DNA from: an uncultured Acidimicrobiaceae bacterium
GTDB lineage: Bacteria > Actinomycetota > Acidimicrobiia > Acidimicrobiales > RAAP-2
DNA length: 64,000 bases
NCBI GenBank assembly: GCA_903873395.1
Contig: CAIQOJ010000105.1
Coordinates: 1-64,000, forward strand
Direction: 5' to 3'
Numbering within the stretch: the stretch's first letter is position 1; every line of letters begins with the position of its first letter. Both the position numbers and the translations under genes were made by a program. The notes under the pieces were generated by a model. It was not told where the DNA came from, ran no database searches, and was given only the letters and a program-made list of their open reading frames with translations. This document shows positions 8,835 through 17,621 of the stretch, one piece after another.

Positions 8835-9376
8835 TGTCTCGCATCGGACGTTCCCCCATCACGGTTCCGGCCGGGGTGTCGGTGTCTTTCAACGACTCCC
8901 ACGTCGTGACGGTCAAAGGCCCCCAGGGCGAACTCACCCGTGAGATCCCTGGTGCCATCTCCATCTCCCAGGACGGTGACGTCCTGACCGTGGAGCGTCC
9001 CGACGACCAGCGTCAGAACCGTGCGTTGCACGGCCTGACCCGTTCGTTGGTGGCCAACATGGTCCAGGGGGTGACCGAAGGCTTCACCAAGGAACTCGAC
9101 ATCGTGGGTGTGGGGTATCGCGCCCTGGCCAAGGGCCCTGGTGCCCTTGAGTTGGCCCTGGGATTCTCCCACCCCGTCAACGTTGAGGCGCCTGACGGCG
9201 TCACCTTCGACGTGCCCACCGCCACGAAGATCATCGTGAAGGGCATTGACAAGGAGAAGGTTGGCCAGGTGGCCGCCGACATCCGCAAGCTGCGGAAGCC
9301 CGAGCCTTATAAGGGCAAGGGAATCCGCTACGTCGACGAGCGCGTCGTCCGCAAGGCAGGGAAGGCAGCCAAGTAA
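8834..9376 (+). CDS. rplF: 50S ribosomal protein L6
   Basis: L6 binds near the sarcin-ricin loop. The 180-residue product contains [17 protein letters not shown], the repeat-fold region [16 protein letters not shown] and the C-terminal [24 protein letters not shown] signature. GGGAGG lies upstream of the ATG. It overlaps rplR by one base. Confidence 0.98.
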   Translation: MSRIGRSPITVPAGVSVSFNDSHVVTVKGPQGELTREIPGAISISQDGDVLTVERPDDQRQNRALHGLTRSLVANMVQGVTEGFTKELDIVGVGYRALAKGPGALELALGFSHPVNVEAPDGVTFDVPTATKIIVKGIDKEKVGQVAADIRKLRKPEPYKGKGIRYVDERVVRKAGKAAK

Positions 9377-9738
9377 TGGCACGTACCGATCACAAGCACG
9401 AGCTGCGGAAGCGCCGGCACTTCCGGGTCCGCAAGAAGGTGGAAGGCACGGCCGAGCGTCCCCGTCTCGCCGTGTTCCGCTCGAACAAGCACATCACCGC
9501 CCAGATCATCGACGACGGTGCCGGCAGGACGCTGGCCGCCGCCTCGACGGTCGAGGCAACCCTGCGTACGTCGAGTGGGGGCAACATCGATGCGGCCAAG
9601 GCCGTGGGTGCCCTGGTGGCATCCCGTGCCAAGGACGCTGGAGTGACCACCGTGGTCTTCGATCGCGGTGGGTTCGCCTACCACGGGCGGGTGGCCGCAT
9701 TGGCTGACGCCGCCCGTGCCGAAGGACTGGAGTTCTGA
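9376..9738 (+). CDS. rplR: 50S ribosomal protein L18
   Basis: L18 carries 5S rRNA to the 50S subunit. The 120-residue product shows [34 protein letters not shown] and the ending [27 protein letters not shown] region. Length and position in the spc operon are standard. One-base overlaps join it to rplF and rpsE. Confidence 0.98.
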   Translation: MARTDHKHELRKRRHFRVRKKVEGTAERPRLAVFRSNKHITAQIIDDGAGRTLAAASTVEATLRTSSGGNIDAAKAVGALVASRAKDAGVTTVVFDRGGFAYHGRVAALADAARAEGLEF

Positions 9739-10295
9739 TGCCCATCAACAACGAGCTGCAGTTCGAAGAGCGGACGATCCGGGTCAACCGGGTTTCCAAG
9801 GTCGTCAAGGGTGGACGCAGGTTCTCCTTCGCCGCACTGATGGTGGTCGGTGACGGCAATGGCCGCGTCGGACTGGGGTATGGCAAGGCCAAGGAAGCCG
9901 GTCTTGCTGTGCAGAAGGGCATCGAAGAGGCCCGCAAGAACATGTTCGATGTGCCGCTGGCTGGCTCAACCATCACCCACCCCATCCTGGGGGAGAGCGG
10001 TGCTGGACGGGTCCTGCTCAAGCCGGCAGCACCTGGTACCGGCGTGATCGCCGGTGGTGCAGCTCGTGCCATCTTGGAGATGGCGGGCATTCGCGACATC
10101 CTGGCCAAGTCCCTCGGTTCGTCCAACGGCATCAACGTGGCTCACGCCACCATTGCCGGACTCAAGGGCCTGAAGCGCCCGGACGAGGTGGCTGCTCTGC
10201 GCGGCAAGCCGGTGGACGAGGTCGTTCCCGCCGCCATGCTGCGTGCCTACCGCGAGCGTCGGCGTGAGGCCGACCTGTTCACGGAGGTGAGCTGA
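9738..10295 (+). CDS. rpsE: 30S ribosomal protein S5
   Basis: S5 affects decoding fidelity and mRNA helicase activity of the 30S subunit. The 185-residue sequence has the N-terminal domain [36 protein letters not shown] (around residues 16-52) and the [27 protein letters not shown] region. The start and end couple to rplR and rpmD. Confidence 0.98.
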   Translation: MPINNELQFEERTIRVNRVSKVVKGGRRFSFAALMVVGDGNGRVGLGYGKAKEAGLAVQKGIEEARKNMFDVPLAGSTITHPILGESGAGRVLLKPAAPGTGVIAGGAARAILEMAGIRDILAKSLGSSNGINVAHATIAGLKGLKRPDEVAALRGKPVDEVVPAAMLRAYRERRREADLFTEVS

Positions 10296-10296
10296 G

Positions 10297-10518
10297 ATGG
10301 CTGCGACTGAGACGTCGTCAACGGGATGGATCCGCGTCACTCAGGTCCGTTCAGCGATCGGAACCAAGCCCAAGCACCGGGGCACTCTGCGGGCGTTGGG
10401 CCTGCGGGGGATCGGCCGCACCAACGTGCTGCCTGACCGCCCCGAGATCCGCGGCATGATTGCCCGGGTCCCGCACCTGGTGGACGTCGTTGACGCCACC
10501 GAGAACGAGAGAGGCTGA
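10297..10518 (+). CDS. rpmD: 50S ribosomal protein L30
   Basis: A 73-residue L30 with a short N-terminal extension (MAATETSST) before WIRVTQVRSAIGTKPKHRGTLRALGLRGIGRTNVL. The usual length is about 60. It lies between rpsE and rplO as in most spc operons, and both gaps are a single base. Confidence 0.96.
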   Translation: MAATETSSTGWIRVTQVRSAIGTKPKHRGTLRALGLRGIGRTNVLPDRPEIRGMIARVPHLVDVVDATENERG

Positions 10519-10519
10519 C

Positions 10520-11008
10520 ATGAAGCTCCACGACCTCCGGCCGCCGGAAGGCGCAAAGAAGTCCCGTAAGCGGGTCGGTCGCGGTATCGGCGGCAAGGGC
10601 GGCAAGACTGCAGGCCGCGGAACCAAGGGCCAGGGCGCACGCGACACCATCCCCATGGGTTTCGAGGGTGGCCAGCTGCCTCTCATGCAGCGCATCCCGA
10701 AGCTGCGCGGCTTCACCAACCCGTTCCGGGTCGAGTACTCGCCCGTCAACGTCGGCGCACTGTCCGCCGTTGCCGGTGACCGGGCCAACGTCGAGGCCAT
10801 CATCGCCGCCGGGCTCGCCCACAAGGGTGACTTGGTCAAGGTGCTGGGTGGCGGCGAACTGACCCGTGCTGTCCATGTTGAGGCACATGCGTTCTCGAAG
10901 TCAGCTGAGGCCGCCATCACTGGCGCAGGTGGAACGGTTACGGTCGTTCCTCTTCCGTTCGGCAATGGTCGACCCCCTGCTCAGGGCAACGCCCACACCA
11001 ACCGGTAG
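10520..11008 (+). CDS. rplO: 50S ribosomal protein L15
   Basis: L15 is a late-assembly 50S protein. ATG at 10520 begins the standard MKLHDLRPPEGAKKSRKRVGRG; an in-frame ATG at 10460 lies inside rpmD. The glycine-rich GGKGGKTAGRGTKGQGAR segment and GFEGGQLPLMQRIPKLRGF confirm the family. The length is 162 residues. A strong hairpin follows before secY. Confidence 0.97.
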   Translation: MKLHDLRPPEGAKKSRKRVGRGIGGKGGKTAGRGTKGQGARDTIPMGFEGGQLPLMQRIPKLRGFTNPFRVEYSPVNVGALSAVAGDRANVEAIIAAGLAHKGDLVKVLGGGELTRAVHVEAHAFSKSAEAAITGAGGTVTVVPLPFGNGRPPAQGNAHTNR

Positions 11009-11010
11009 CC

Positions 11011-11031
11011 AGGCCCGATAGCATCGGGCCT
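11011..11031 (+). terminator. 9-bp hairpin between rplO and secY
   Basis: AGGCCCGAT (11011-11019) pairs perfectly with ATCGGGCCT (11023-11031) around an AGC loop. It starts three bases after the rplO stop. There is no T-run. It may reduce read-through or set a processing site so that secY-adk-map is expressed below the r-proteins. Confidence 0.55.
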
Positions 11032-11051
11032 CCGCGGCGTCGAGGAGCATC

Positions 11052-12344
11052 ATGCTGACCAGTCTGGCCAACATCTTTCGCATCCCTGACCTTCGAAAGA
11101 AGGTCATATTCACGTTGACCATCATTGCCCTGTACCAATTCGGGGCCAATGTGCCGGTGCCCTTCGTGAACTTCTCGAAGGTCGGCCAGTTAGCGGCAGC
11201 GTCCAAGTCGTCGGGTGTGCTTGGCTTCCTCAACCTGTTCAGCGGGGGCGCCCTTACCAGGATTGCCGTCTTCGGCCTGGGCATCATGCCCTACATCACC
11301 TCAAGCATCATCATCCAGCTCTTGGCGACGGTGATTCCCAAGCTTGAGCAGTGGCGGGACCAGGGTGCGGTGGGCCAAAAGAAGCTCACCCAGACGACCC
11401 GCTATCTCACCGTGGCCCTCGCCCTGATGCAGTCGACCGGTCTCGTCTACCTCTTCCATAAGGGCGGTGGCGGACTGTTCGGAAGCTCGCAGTCGATCGA
11501 TCTGATCCTCAATTACTCGCTCTGGCGGGCCGGATTCATCGTGCTGACGTTGACCGCCGGCACCGCCTTCGTGATGTGGCTGGCCGAGTTGATCACCCAA
11601 CGCGGCATCGGCCAGGGCATGTCGATCCTCATCTTCGCCAATGTGGTTGCAGGCATCCCCAGCGGGCTCAATACGGTGTTGGCTCAGGGGGGACGGGTCA
11701 AGTTCACCGTCATCATCTTGGTCTCGCTGGCATTGCTGGTCCTCATCGTCTTCGTCGACCAGGGACAGCGGCGCATCCCGGTGACGTTCGCCAAGAGGGT
11801 TGTGGGTCGCAAGATGTACGGAGGGCAGAACACCTACATTCCGCTGAAGGTCAATCAGGCCGGTGTGATCCCGATCATCTTCGCTAGCTCGGTGCTCTAC
11901 ATCCCGGTCCTATTGTCCAACATCATCCCGTCGGCTGCCTTCCGTTCCTGGGTCAACCACAACGTGACGCCGACCAGCATTTTCTACATCCTCACGTACT
12001 TCGTCTTCATCTTGTTGTTCACGTTCTTCTACGTCTACGTGGCCTTCGACCCGCACCAGCAGGCGGACATCATCCGCAAGCAGGGTGGGTACATTCCGGG
12101 CATCCGGCCCGGTCAGCCCACCGAGCGGTACCTGGCGCACATCCTGAACCGCATCACCTGGCCCGGCGCTCTGTTCTTGGGTGCCGTGGCTGTCATTCCC
12201 TCGCTTCTGATGGCGGCTTGGAATATCACCAGCTACCCCTTCTACGGCACGACCCTTCTCATCGCTGTGGGCGTAGCCCTGGAGACGATGAAGCAGATCG
12301 ACAGCCAGCTGATGATGCGTAACTACGAAGGCTTCCTCAAGTAG
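11052..12344 (+). CDS. secY: Preprotein translocase channel subunit SecY
   Basis: SecY forms the protein-conducting channel of the Sec system in the inner membrane. The 430-residue protein has about ten hydrophobic segments. Family motifs include FLNLFSGGALTRIAVFGLGIMPYITSSI at the plug and TM2 region, and later the cytoplasmic loop KQGGYIPGIRPGQPTERYL. It ends IDSQLMMRNYEGFLK as usual. adk begins at the next base after its stop. Confidence 0.98.
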   Translation: MLTSLANIFRIPDLRKKVIFTLTIIALYQFGANVPVPFVNFSKVGQLAAASKSSGVLGFLNLFSGGALTRIAVFGLGIMPYITSSIIIQLLATVIPKLEQWRDQGAVGQKKLTQTTRYLTVALALMQSTGLVYLFHKGGGGLFGSSQSIDLILNYSLWRAGFIVLTLTAGTAFVMWLAELITQRGIGQGMSILIFANVVAGIPSGLNTVLAQGGRVKFTVIILVSLALLVLIVFVDQGQRRIPVTFAKRVVGRKMYGGQNTYIPLKVNQAGVIPIIFASSVLYIPVLLSNIIPSAAFRSWVNHNVTPTSIFYILTYFVFILLFTFFYVYVAFDPHQQADIIRKQGGYIPGIRPGQPTERYLAHILNRITWPGALFLGAVAVIPSLLMAAWNITSYPFYGTTLLIAVGVALETMKQIDSQLMMRNYEGFLK

Positions 12345-13025
12345 GTGATACCTGGAGCCAGGCTGGTCGTCCTCGGCAAACAGGGGGCGGGCAAAGGGAC
12401 ACAATGCCTGTCCCTGTCTCATCACTACGTCATCAGCCACATCTCAACAGGCGATCTCCTGCGTGAAGAGGTACGGCTCAAGACCCCTCTTGGTCTCAAG
12501 GCCAAGAAGATCATCGGCCAGGGCGACCTCTTGGGTGACGACTTGATCGTCACCATGGTCAAAGAGCGCCTCGACTCCGCCGAGGTTCGTCGCCGTGGAT
12601 TCATTCTCGACGGATTCCCTCGCACGGTCTCCCAAGCCGAGGCTCTAGGCGATCTCCTCGCCCCGAACGACCTAGATCTGGTCATCGACATCGCCATCGA
12701 CACCGGAGTTGTTGTCCGACGGCTGTCCAAGCGCCGGGTGTGCACGGGGTGCGGACGGAACTACTCGACCACCAATCGACCAATCATCGGCTGGACGTGC
12801 GACACCTGTGCCAACGAGGTTGTGCAGCGTGACGACGACAGGCCCGACGCAATCCAGCACCGCCTGGAGATCTATGAAGCCCAGACCGCGCCGCTGATTG
12901 CCTGGTACACCGAGCGCGACCTCTTGGTCACGGTGTCCGGCGTTGGGGCCGAAGAGACAGTGACCAAGCGGATGATCAAGGTCATCGAGGATCGACGCAA
13001 CCGCAAGGGCGGTCGGCTCTCGTGA
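12345..13025 (+). CDS. adk: Adenylate kinase with zinc-type lid
   Basis: Adk converts ATP plus AMP to two ADP. GTG at 12345, directly after the secY stop, is the best start. The P-loop is GKQGAGKGTQ (residues 11-20). FILDGFPRTVSQAEAL is the AMP site, and the LID region has CTGC and CDTC pairs for structural zinc. RDDDRPDAIQHRLEIYEAQTAPLI is family-typical. The length of 226 is a long-form Adk. It sits in the conserved secY-adk-map order. Confidence 0.96.
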   Translation: MIPGARLVVLGKQGAGKGTQCLSLSHHYVISHISTGDLLREEVRLKTPLGLKAKKIIGQGDLLGDDLIVTMVKERLDSAEVRRRGFILDGFPRTVSQAEALGDLLAPNDLDLVIDIAIDTGVVVRRLSKRRVCTGCGRNYSTTNRPIIGWTCDTCANEVVQRDDDRPDAIQHRLEIYEAQTAPLIAWYTERDLLVTVSGVGAEETVTKRMIKVIEDRRNRKGGRLS

Positions 13026-13038
13026 GTCACCCTCTACG

Positions 13039-13218
13039 ATGAGCACGATGCCGGTCACTTCTTCGTCGCACGTTCGTCCACCATCACCCGCAGGTTCACC
13101 TGCTGCGCTGATGCCCGTTGATGTTCGACCCGTTGGCCTCTCGATGGCCTTCGGTCGCCATCTGGCCGGTTCGATGCTCGTGGCTGCAGACCTCTCGCCG
13201 AACGGAGGCCTCCGATGA
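13039..13218 (+). CDS. Possible 59-residue ORF overlapping the map start
   Basis: The 189 bases between adk and map hold one open frame from ATG 13039 (or 13048) that ends in TGA at 13216-13218, giving an ATGA overlap with map. The peptide is rich in S, P, A and G with a mildly hydrophobic second half (PVGLSMAFGRHLAGSMLVAA). No ribosome site is obvious and I recognise no family. It could be an N-terminal remnant, a coupling cistron or chance. Confidence 0.25.
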   Translation: MSTMPVTSSSHVRPPSPAGSPAALMPVDVRPVGLSMAFGRHLAGSMLVAADLSPNGGLR

Positions 13219-13958
13219 GGCGTAACGCTGACGAGTTGGCCAAGATGCGCAAGGCCGGACGTGTGGTCGCCGAGATCCACGAAGCAACCCGAGCAGCCAT
13301 CCGACCGGGCGTCTCCACCGCTGACCTCGACCGGGTGGCCCGCGAGGTGCTGGAGCAGCGAGGGGCGGGGTCGAACTTTCTCGGCTACCACGGATTTCCC
13401 GCGGTGATCTGCACATCGCCGAACAACATGATCGTCCACGGCATCCCTTCCGAAACGGTCATCCTCGAAGAGGGCGACATCATCTCCGTGGACTGCGGGG
13501 CGATCATCGAGGGCTATCACGGTGATGCTGCCTATACCGCTCCGGTGGGACGGATCTCGACCGAAGCCTCCCGCCTCTTGGAGGTGACCGAGCGAAGCCT
13601 CTACGCCGGCATCGACCAGATGGTCGAGGGGAACCGACTCCATGAGATCGGTCGGGCAGTCCAAGAAGTCGCCGAGGCGGGTGGTTTCTCGGTGGTTCGG
13701 GAGTATGTGGGCCACGCAATCGGTACGGCGATGCACGAGGAGCCACAAGTGCCGAACTACTGGCCAGGCACTCCGGGTCCAACGATGCGCGAAGGTATGG
13801 TCTTCGCCATCGAGCCCATGGTCAACGCCGGCGGAACCGGAACGTTGCTGTTGGATGATGGCTGGAGTGTGGTGACGGCGGACGGCGCCCTGTCGGCCCA
13901 TTTTGAGCACACCATTGCTGTCACCGATGACGGCCCCGAGATCTTCACCCGCCTGTAG
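13215..13958 (+). CDS. map: Methionine aminopeptidase, type I
   Basis: Map removes the initiator Met from nascent proteins. All five metal ligands are visible: Asp in SVDCGA, Asp in HGDAAYT, His in GHAIGTAMHEEP, Glu in FAIEPM and Glu in FEHTIAV. The 247-residue length fits type Ia. A GGAGG-like site (AACGGAGGCC) precedes the ATG. The adk-map adjacency is conserved widely. Confidence 0.97.
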   Translation: MRRNADELAKMRKAGRVVAEIHEATRAAIRPGVSTADLDRVAREVLEQRGAGSNFLGYHGFPAVICTSPNNMIVHGIPSETVILEEGDIISVDCGAIIEGYHGDAAYTAPVGRISTEASRLLEVTERSLYAGIDQMVEGNRLHEIGRAVQEVAEAGGFSVVREYVGHAIGTAMHEEPQVPNYWPGTPGPTMREGMVFAIEPMVNAGGTGTLLLDDGWSVVTADGALSAHFEHTIAVTDDGPEIFTRL

Positions 13959-14059
13959 TTCGCCAGACGTTTACTCGCTGCATAGCGGCTCGGGGGTCGT
14001 TCGGGGAGTGGGTGTTGAGGCCTCGGGAAATCCGGACTGGCAAATTCTGGACAAAGGGC

Positions 14060-14065
14060 TAGACT
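14060..14065 (+). promoter_or_regulatory. Candidate -10 element for the infA-alpha operon
   Basis: TAGACT lies in the 271-base gap between map and infA. A weak -35 (TGGCAA, 14038-14043) is 16 bases upstream. The leader to infA would be about 160 bases and contains short GC-rich inverted repeats but no gene. This gap holds nothing else that I recognise. Confidence 0.35.
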
Positions 14066-14229
14066 GTCCCTTCGGCTGACCACCGGTGTGTGGTGGTATG
14101 CCAATCCCGTGCCCGGTAGCGCCCTTGCGGCGGCGCCGTGCTGCGGATCGTCGGAGTCCTCCAGAGGTCCGGCTGCCATCGGTCTTTGGGTCGACGGCGA
14201 GTAGAACGACAGAGCACTAGGAGATTCAC

Positions 14230-14454
14230 CTGCCCAAGCCCAAGGAAGACGCCATCGTGCTGGAAGGGACGGTCGTAGAGCCGCTCCCCAACGCCATGTT
14301 CAAAGTGGAGCTCGAGAACGGTCACAACGTCCTCGCCCACAGCTCAGGAAAGATGAGGATGCACCGCATCCGTATCCTCCCGGGTGACAAGGTGCAGGTG
14401 GAGATCACGCCCTACGACCTGACACGAGGACGGATCACCTACCGCTACAAGTAG
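14230..14454 (+). CDS. infA: Translation initiation factor IF-1 with CTG start
   Basis: IF-1 blocks the A site during initiation. The S1-type OB fold is plain: [42 protein letters not shown] and [12 protein letters not shown]. Actinobacterial IF-1 starts about ten residues before the first possible GTG (14257). The only start codon that restores those residues is CTG at 14230, which follows AGGAG by seven bases and gives [13 protein letters not shown], 74 residues. No ATG, GTG or TTG is available there. The CTG start is a strong inference. Confidence 0.93.
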   Translation: MPKPKEDAIVLEGTVVEPLPNAMFKVELENGHNVLAHSSGKMRMHRIRILPGDKVQVEITPYDLTRGRITYRYK

Positions 14455-14623
14455 GCCGCCCTACGCCAGTGCGGACGGCGCCCGACGGGTGCTCGGCCGG
14501 TGGAGATCGGAGTGCAGCGTCGAACGACCCCGGTCGTCGGCGACTGCTCCACGAAGACGAAGTACCAGAAGAATCGACTACGGGCGCTAGCGCCGTACTA
14601 GACGAAGCAGACAGGACAAGAAC

Positions 14624-14737
14624 GTGAAGGTTCGACCCAGCGTCAAGCCGATGTGTGAGAAGTGCAAGGTGATCCGCCGACATCGGCGGGTCTTGGTCAT
14701 CTGCGACAACCCGCGCCACAAGCAGCGCCAGGGCTGA
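14624..14737 (+). CDS. rpmJ: 50S ribosomal protein L36
   Basis: A 37-residue zinc-binding L36: [20 protein letters not shown] followed by [17 protein letters not shown]. The CxxC pair, the later Cys and the His give the C+ zinc site. The start is GTG at 14624. The 169 bases between infA and this gene hold inverted repeats (such as one centred on GCGCTAGCGC near 14590) but no other gene. Confidence 0.96.
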   Translation: MKVRPSVKPMCEKCKVIRRHRRVLVICDNPRHKQRQG

Positions 14738-14774
14738 CGGCCGGACGATCGACGAGAAGATAGAGAGAACATAC

Positions 14775-15152
14775 GTGGCCCGCATCTCTGGAGTCGACAT
14801 CCCCCGCGAAAAGCGGTTGGAGATCTCCCTTACTTACATCTACGGCGTTGGCCGGACGACGGCGCAGCAGATCTGCGACGCCACCGGCACCAGTCGTGAC
14901 ACCCGTGTCCGTGACCTGACCGACGAAGAGGTCACCCGACTCCGCAACTTCATCGATGAGAACCTGACTGTTGAGGGCGACCTGCGCCGTGACGTGTCCC
15001 AGGACATCAAGCGGAAGATGGAGATCGGCTGCTATCAGGGGATCCGCCACCGCAAGGGCCTCCCTGTGCACGGCCAGCGGACTCATACCAACGCCCGTAC
15101 CCGCAAGGGACCGAAGAAGACCGTCGCCGGAAAGAAGAAGGTGCGCAAGTAA
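14775..15152 (+). CDS. rpsM: 30S ribosomal protein S13
   Basis: S13 lies in the 30S head and contacts P-site tRNA. GTG at 14775 starts [26 protein letters not shown]. The [19 protein letters not shown] and [17 protein letters not shown] motifs are conserved. The length of 125 is normal. It overlaps rpsK by one base. Confidence 0.98.
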   Translation: MARISGVDIPREKRLEISLTYIYGVGRTTAQQICDATGTSRDTRVRDLTDEEVTRLRNFIDENLTVEGDLRRDVSQDIKRKMEIGCYQGIRHRKGLPVHGQRTHTNARTRKGPKKTVAGKKKVRK

Positions 15153-15556
15153 TGGCCAAGCCGACCAAGCCGGGAGCCGCTCGTCGGCCCCGCAAGCGCG
15201 AGCGCAAGAACATCACCCACGGTGTCGCCCACATCAAGAGTTCGTTCAACAACACCATCGTCTCCATCGCCGACACCGAGGGCAATGTGCTGGCCTGGGC
15301 CTCGGCGGGCAACGTCGGATTCAAGGGCTCACGCAAGTCGACGCCCTTCGCAGCCCAGCTCGCCGCTGAGCAGTGCGCCAAGCGCGCCATGGAGCACGGT
15401 GTGAAGCGCGTGGACGTGCTCGTGCGCGGCCCGGGTTCGGGCCGTGAGACCGCTATTCGCTCGATCGCAGCTGCCGGCATCGAAGTCGCCGGCATCAAAG
15501 ATGTCACCCCCATTCCCCACAACGGCTGCCGCCCCAAGAAGCGGCGGCGGGTGTAG
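15152..15556 (+). CDS. rpsK: 30S ribosomal protein S11
   Basis: S11 forms part of the platform near the E site. The 134-residue sequence contains [44 protein letters not shown] and the C-terminal [18 protein letters not shown] signature. It is coupled to rpsM and followed by rpsD after 30 bases. Confidence 0.98.
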   Translation: MAKPTKPGAARRPRKRERKNITHGVAHIKSSFNNTIVSIADTEGNVLAWASAGNVGFKGSRKSTPFAAQLAAEQCAKRAMEHGVKRVDVLVRGPGSGRETAIRSIAAAGIEVAGIKDVTPIPHNGCRPKKRRRV

Positions 15557-15586
15557 GGATAGGGACGAAGGGAACCAAGGACAACA

Positions 15587-16234
15587 ATGGCTCGTTATAC
15601 CGGACCCGTCTGCCGGCTCTGCCGCCGGGAGCGCACCAAGCTCTTCCTCAAGGGAGAGCGCTGCTACTCGATGAAGTGCCCCGTATCCGAGGCGGTCTCT
15701 GACCGCCAGAGTCGTGCCTACCCTCCGGGTGAGCATGGCCGTGACCGCATGCGCCAGGGGTCGGAGTACCTCGGCCAGCTTCGTGAGAAGCAGAAGGCCC
15801 GTCGTATCTACGGCCTGCTTGAGCGGCAGTTCCACAACCTCTATGTGGAGGCCTCCCGCGCTCCGGGCATCACTGGTGAGAACCTGCTGCGCATGCTCGA
15901 GCTTCGTCTCGACAACGTGGCCTTCCGTGCCGGATGGGGCGCCAGCCGTTCCCAGGCCCGACAGTTCGTGCGCCATGGCCACGTGCTGGTCAACGGCAAG
16001 CGGGTCACCATCCCCTCCTACCGTCTGCGCCAAGGTGACACCATCGCCCTCAAGCAGGCCTCCCGAGAGCTGTTCCACGTCGTCCGCAACATGGACACCC
16101 TCGAGCGCACGCTCCCGCCATGGCTCGAGACCGTCGGTGACCGCTTCGAGGTCCGGGTCTTCGCCCTGCCTCTGCGTGAGCACATCGACGAGCCCGTCCA
16201 AGAGCAGCTGATCGTCGAGCTCTACTCGAAGTAA
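15587..16234 (+). CDS. rpsD: 30S ribosomal protein S4, zinc form
   Basis: S4 nucleates 16S rRNA folding. The 215-residue product begins MARYTGPVCRLCRRE and has CYSMKCP, completing a four-Cys zinc site. The S4 RNA-binding domain is at about 100-160 (LELRLDNVAFRAGWGASRSQARQFVRHGH). In some bacteria S4 represses the alpha operon. The position before rpoA is standard. Confidence 0.98.
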   Translation: MARYTGPVCRLCRRERTKLFLKGERCYSMKCPVSEAVSDRQSRAYPPGEHGRDRMRQGSEYLGQLREKQKARRIYGLLERQFHNLYVEASRAPGITGENLLRMLELRLDNVAFRAGWGASRSQARQFVRHGHVLVNGKRVTIPSYRLRQGDTIALKQASRELFHVVRNMDTLERTLPPWLETVGDRFEVRVFALPLREHIDEPVQEQLIVELYSK

Positions 16235-16318
16235 GTCCTGGCCCTCTGGGGCCACCTGCCACTGCCTGACCTGACCTGACCGACCTGCGCACCAACCTGC
16301 CGAGGAGCCATCACACGC

Positions 16319-17257
16319 ATGCTGATCATCCAGCGACCCACCGTCGAAACCATCGGTGAAGAAGAGGGCAACCGCCAGCGGTTCGCTGTCGGCCCGCTCG
16401 ACCCCGGCTTCGGCCATACGCTCGGCAACTCGCTGCGACGCACCCTGCTGTCGTCGATTCCAGGTGCCGCCATCACCCAGGTCCGCTTCGACGAGGCCCT
16501 CCACGAGTTCACGACCCTCGCCGGCGTAAAGGAAGATGTCACCGACATCATCTTGAACCTGAAGGATCTGCTCTTCCGGGTGCACTCCGATGAGCCGGTG
16601 ACCTTGCGGCTCGACAAGAAGGGTCCAGGCCAGGCGACGGCTGGAGACATCCAAGCAACCGCGGACGTGGAGATCCTCGATCCCACGCAGCACATCGCTA
16701 CGCTCAACGCCAAGGGTCAGATCGCCGTGGATCTCACCATCGAGCGGGGCCGTGGCTACCAGTCGGCCGACCGCAACAAGGGAAGCGGCGCCATCGGCGT
16801 CATTCCCATCGATGCCATCTTCTCGCCCGTTCGGCGGGTGTCCTTCACCGTCGAGCCGGTTCGTGTGGAGCAGTCGACCGACTTCGACCGTCTGGTGCTC
16901 GAGATCGAGACCGACGGCTCACTCACCCCTCGTGAGGCCCTGGCCTCGGCTGGCGACACTCTGCGCACGCTCGTAGGACTGGTGGCCGACCTCGAGGAAG
17001 ACCCTATGGGCCTCGAACTCGGCGAGGTCAGCTCGACCTCTACCGGCTCACCCGATCTGGACCTTCCCATCGAGGACCTCGACCTCACCGAACGTCCCCG
17101 CAACTGTCTCAAGCGGGCTCAGGTCAACACCATCGGCGAACTGGTCGACCGGACCCTCGATGATCTTCTCAATATCACCAACTTCGGCCAGAAGTCCCTC
17201 GACGAGGTCCTCGTGAAGCTCGACGAGCGCGGCCTGGCCCTGCGCATCAAGGACTGA
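16319..17257 (+). CDS. rpoA: RNA polymerase alpha subunit
   Basis: RpoA dimerises to seed core polymerase. The N-terminal domain shows [25 protein letters not shown] and [15 protein letters not shown] linker near 228-245 leads to the C-terminal domain with [23 protein letters not shown]. The length is 312 residues. The 84 bases before it include several CCTGAC/ACCTG direct repeats but no gene. rplQ follows closely. Confidence 0.98.
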   Translation: MLIIQRPTVETIGEEEGNRQRFAVGPLDPGFGHTLGNSLRRTLLSSIPGAAITQVRFDEALHEFTTLAGVKEDVTDIILNLKDLLFRVHSDEPVTLRLDKKGPGQATAGDIQATADVEILDPTQHIATLNAKGQIAVDLTIERGRGYQSADRNKGSGAIGVIPIDAIFSPVRRVSFTVEPVRVEQSTDFDRLVLEIETDGSLTPREALASAGDTLRTLVGLVADLEEDPMGLELGEVSSTSTGSPDLDLPIEDLDLTERPRNCLKRAQVNTIGELVDRTLDDLLNITNFGQKSLDEVLVKLDERGLALRIKD

Positions 17258-17267
17258 GGACAGCACC

Positions 17268-17621
17268 ATGCTCGGCACCCCCAAGAAGGGCCGCCGCTTT
17301 GGCGGCAGCTCGGCGCACCAGAAGGCCATGATGGGAAACCTCGTGGCTTCGCTGATCGCGGCCGAGTACCTCGTCACCACCGAGGCCAAGGCCAAGGCAC
17401 TGCGCCCGGTGGCCGAGAAGGTCATCACCGCGGCTGCCAAGGGCGGCGTGGCTCGCCAGCGCAACGTGGTCGCCCTGATCCGTGACAAGGACATGGCCCA
17501 CAAGCTCTTTGACGAGATCGGTCCTCGCTATGTCGACCGACCCGGTGGCTACACCCGCATCTTGAAGCTCGGTAACCGTCAGGGTGACAACGCCCCGATG
17601 GCTCGCATCGAACTGGTGTGA
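17268..17621 (+). CDS. rplQ: 50S ribosomal protein L17
   Basis: L17 is near the tunnel exit. The 117-residue product has [43 protein letters not shown] and the ending [25 protein letters not shown]. Its final codons overlap the truA GTG (GTGTGA), and a perfect hairpin starts five bases after its stop. Confidence 0.98.
   Translation: MLGTPKKGRRFGGSSAHQKAMMGNLVASLIAAEYLVTTEAKAKALRPVAEKVITAAAKGGVARQRNVVALIRDKDMAHKLFDEIGPRYVDRPGGYTRILKLGNRQGDNAPMARIELV

Noticed and set aside
16255..16310. CCTGAC repeats before rpoA as a regulatory array
   Set aside because: Only two or three partial copies in a short spacer, with no dyad or promoter fit.
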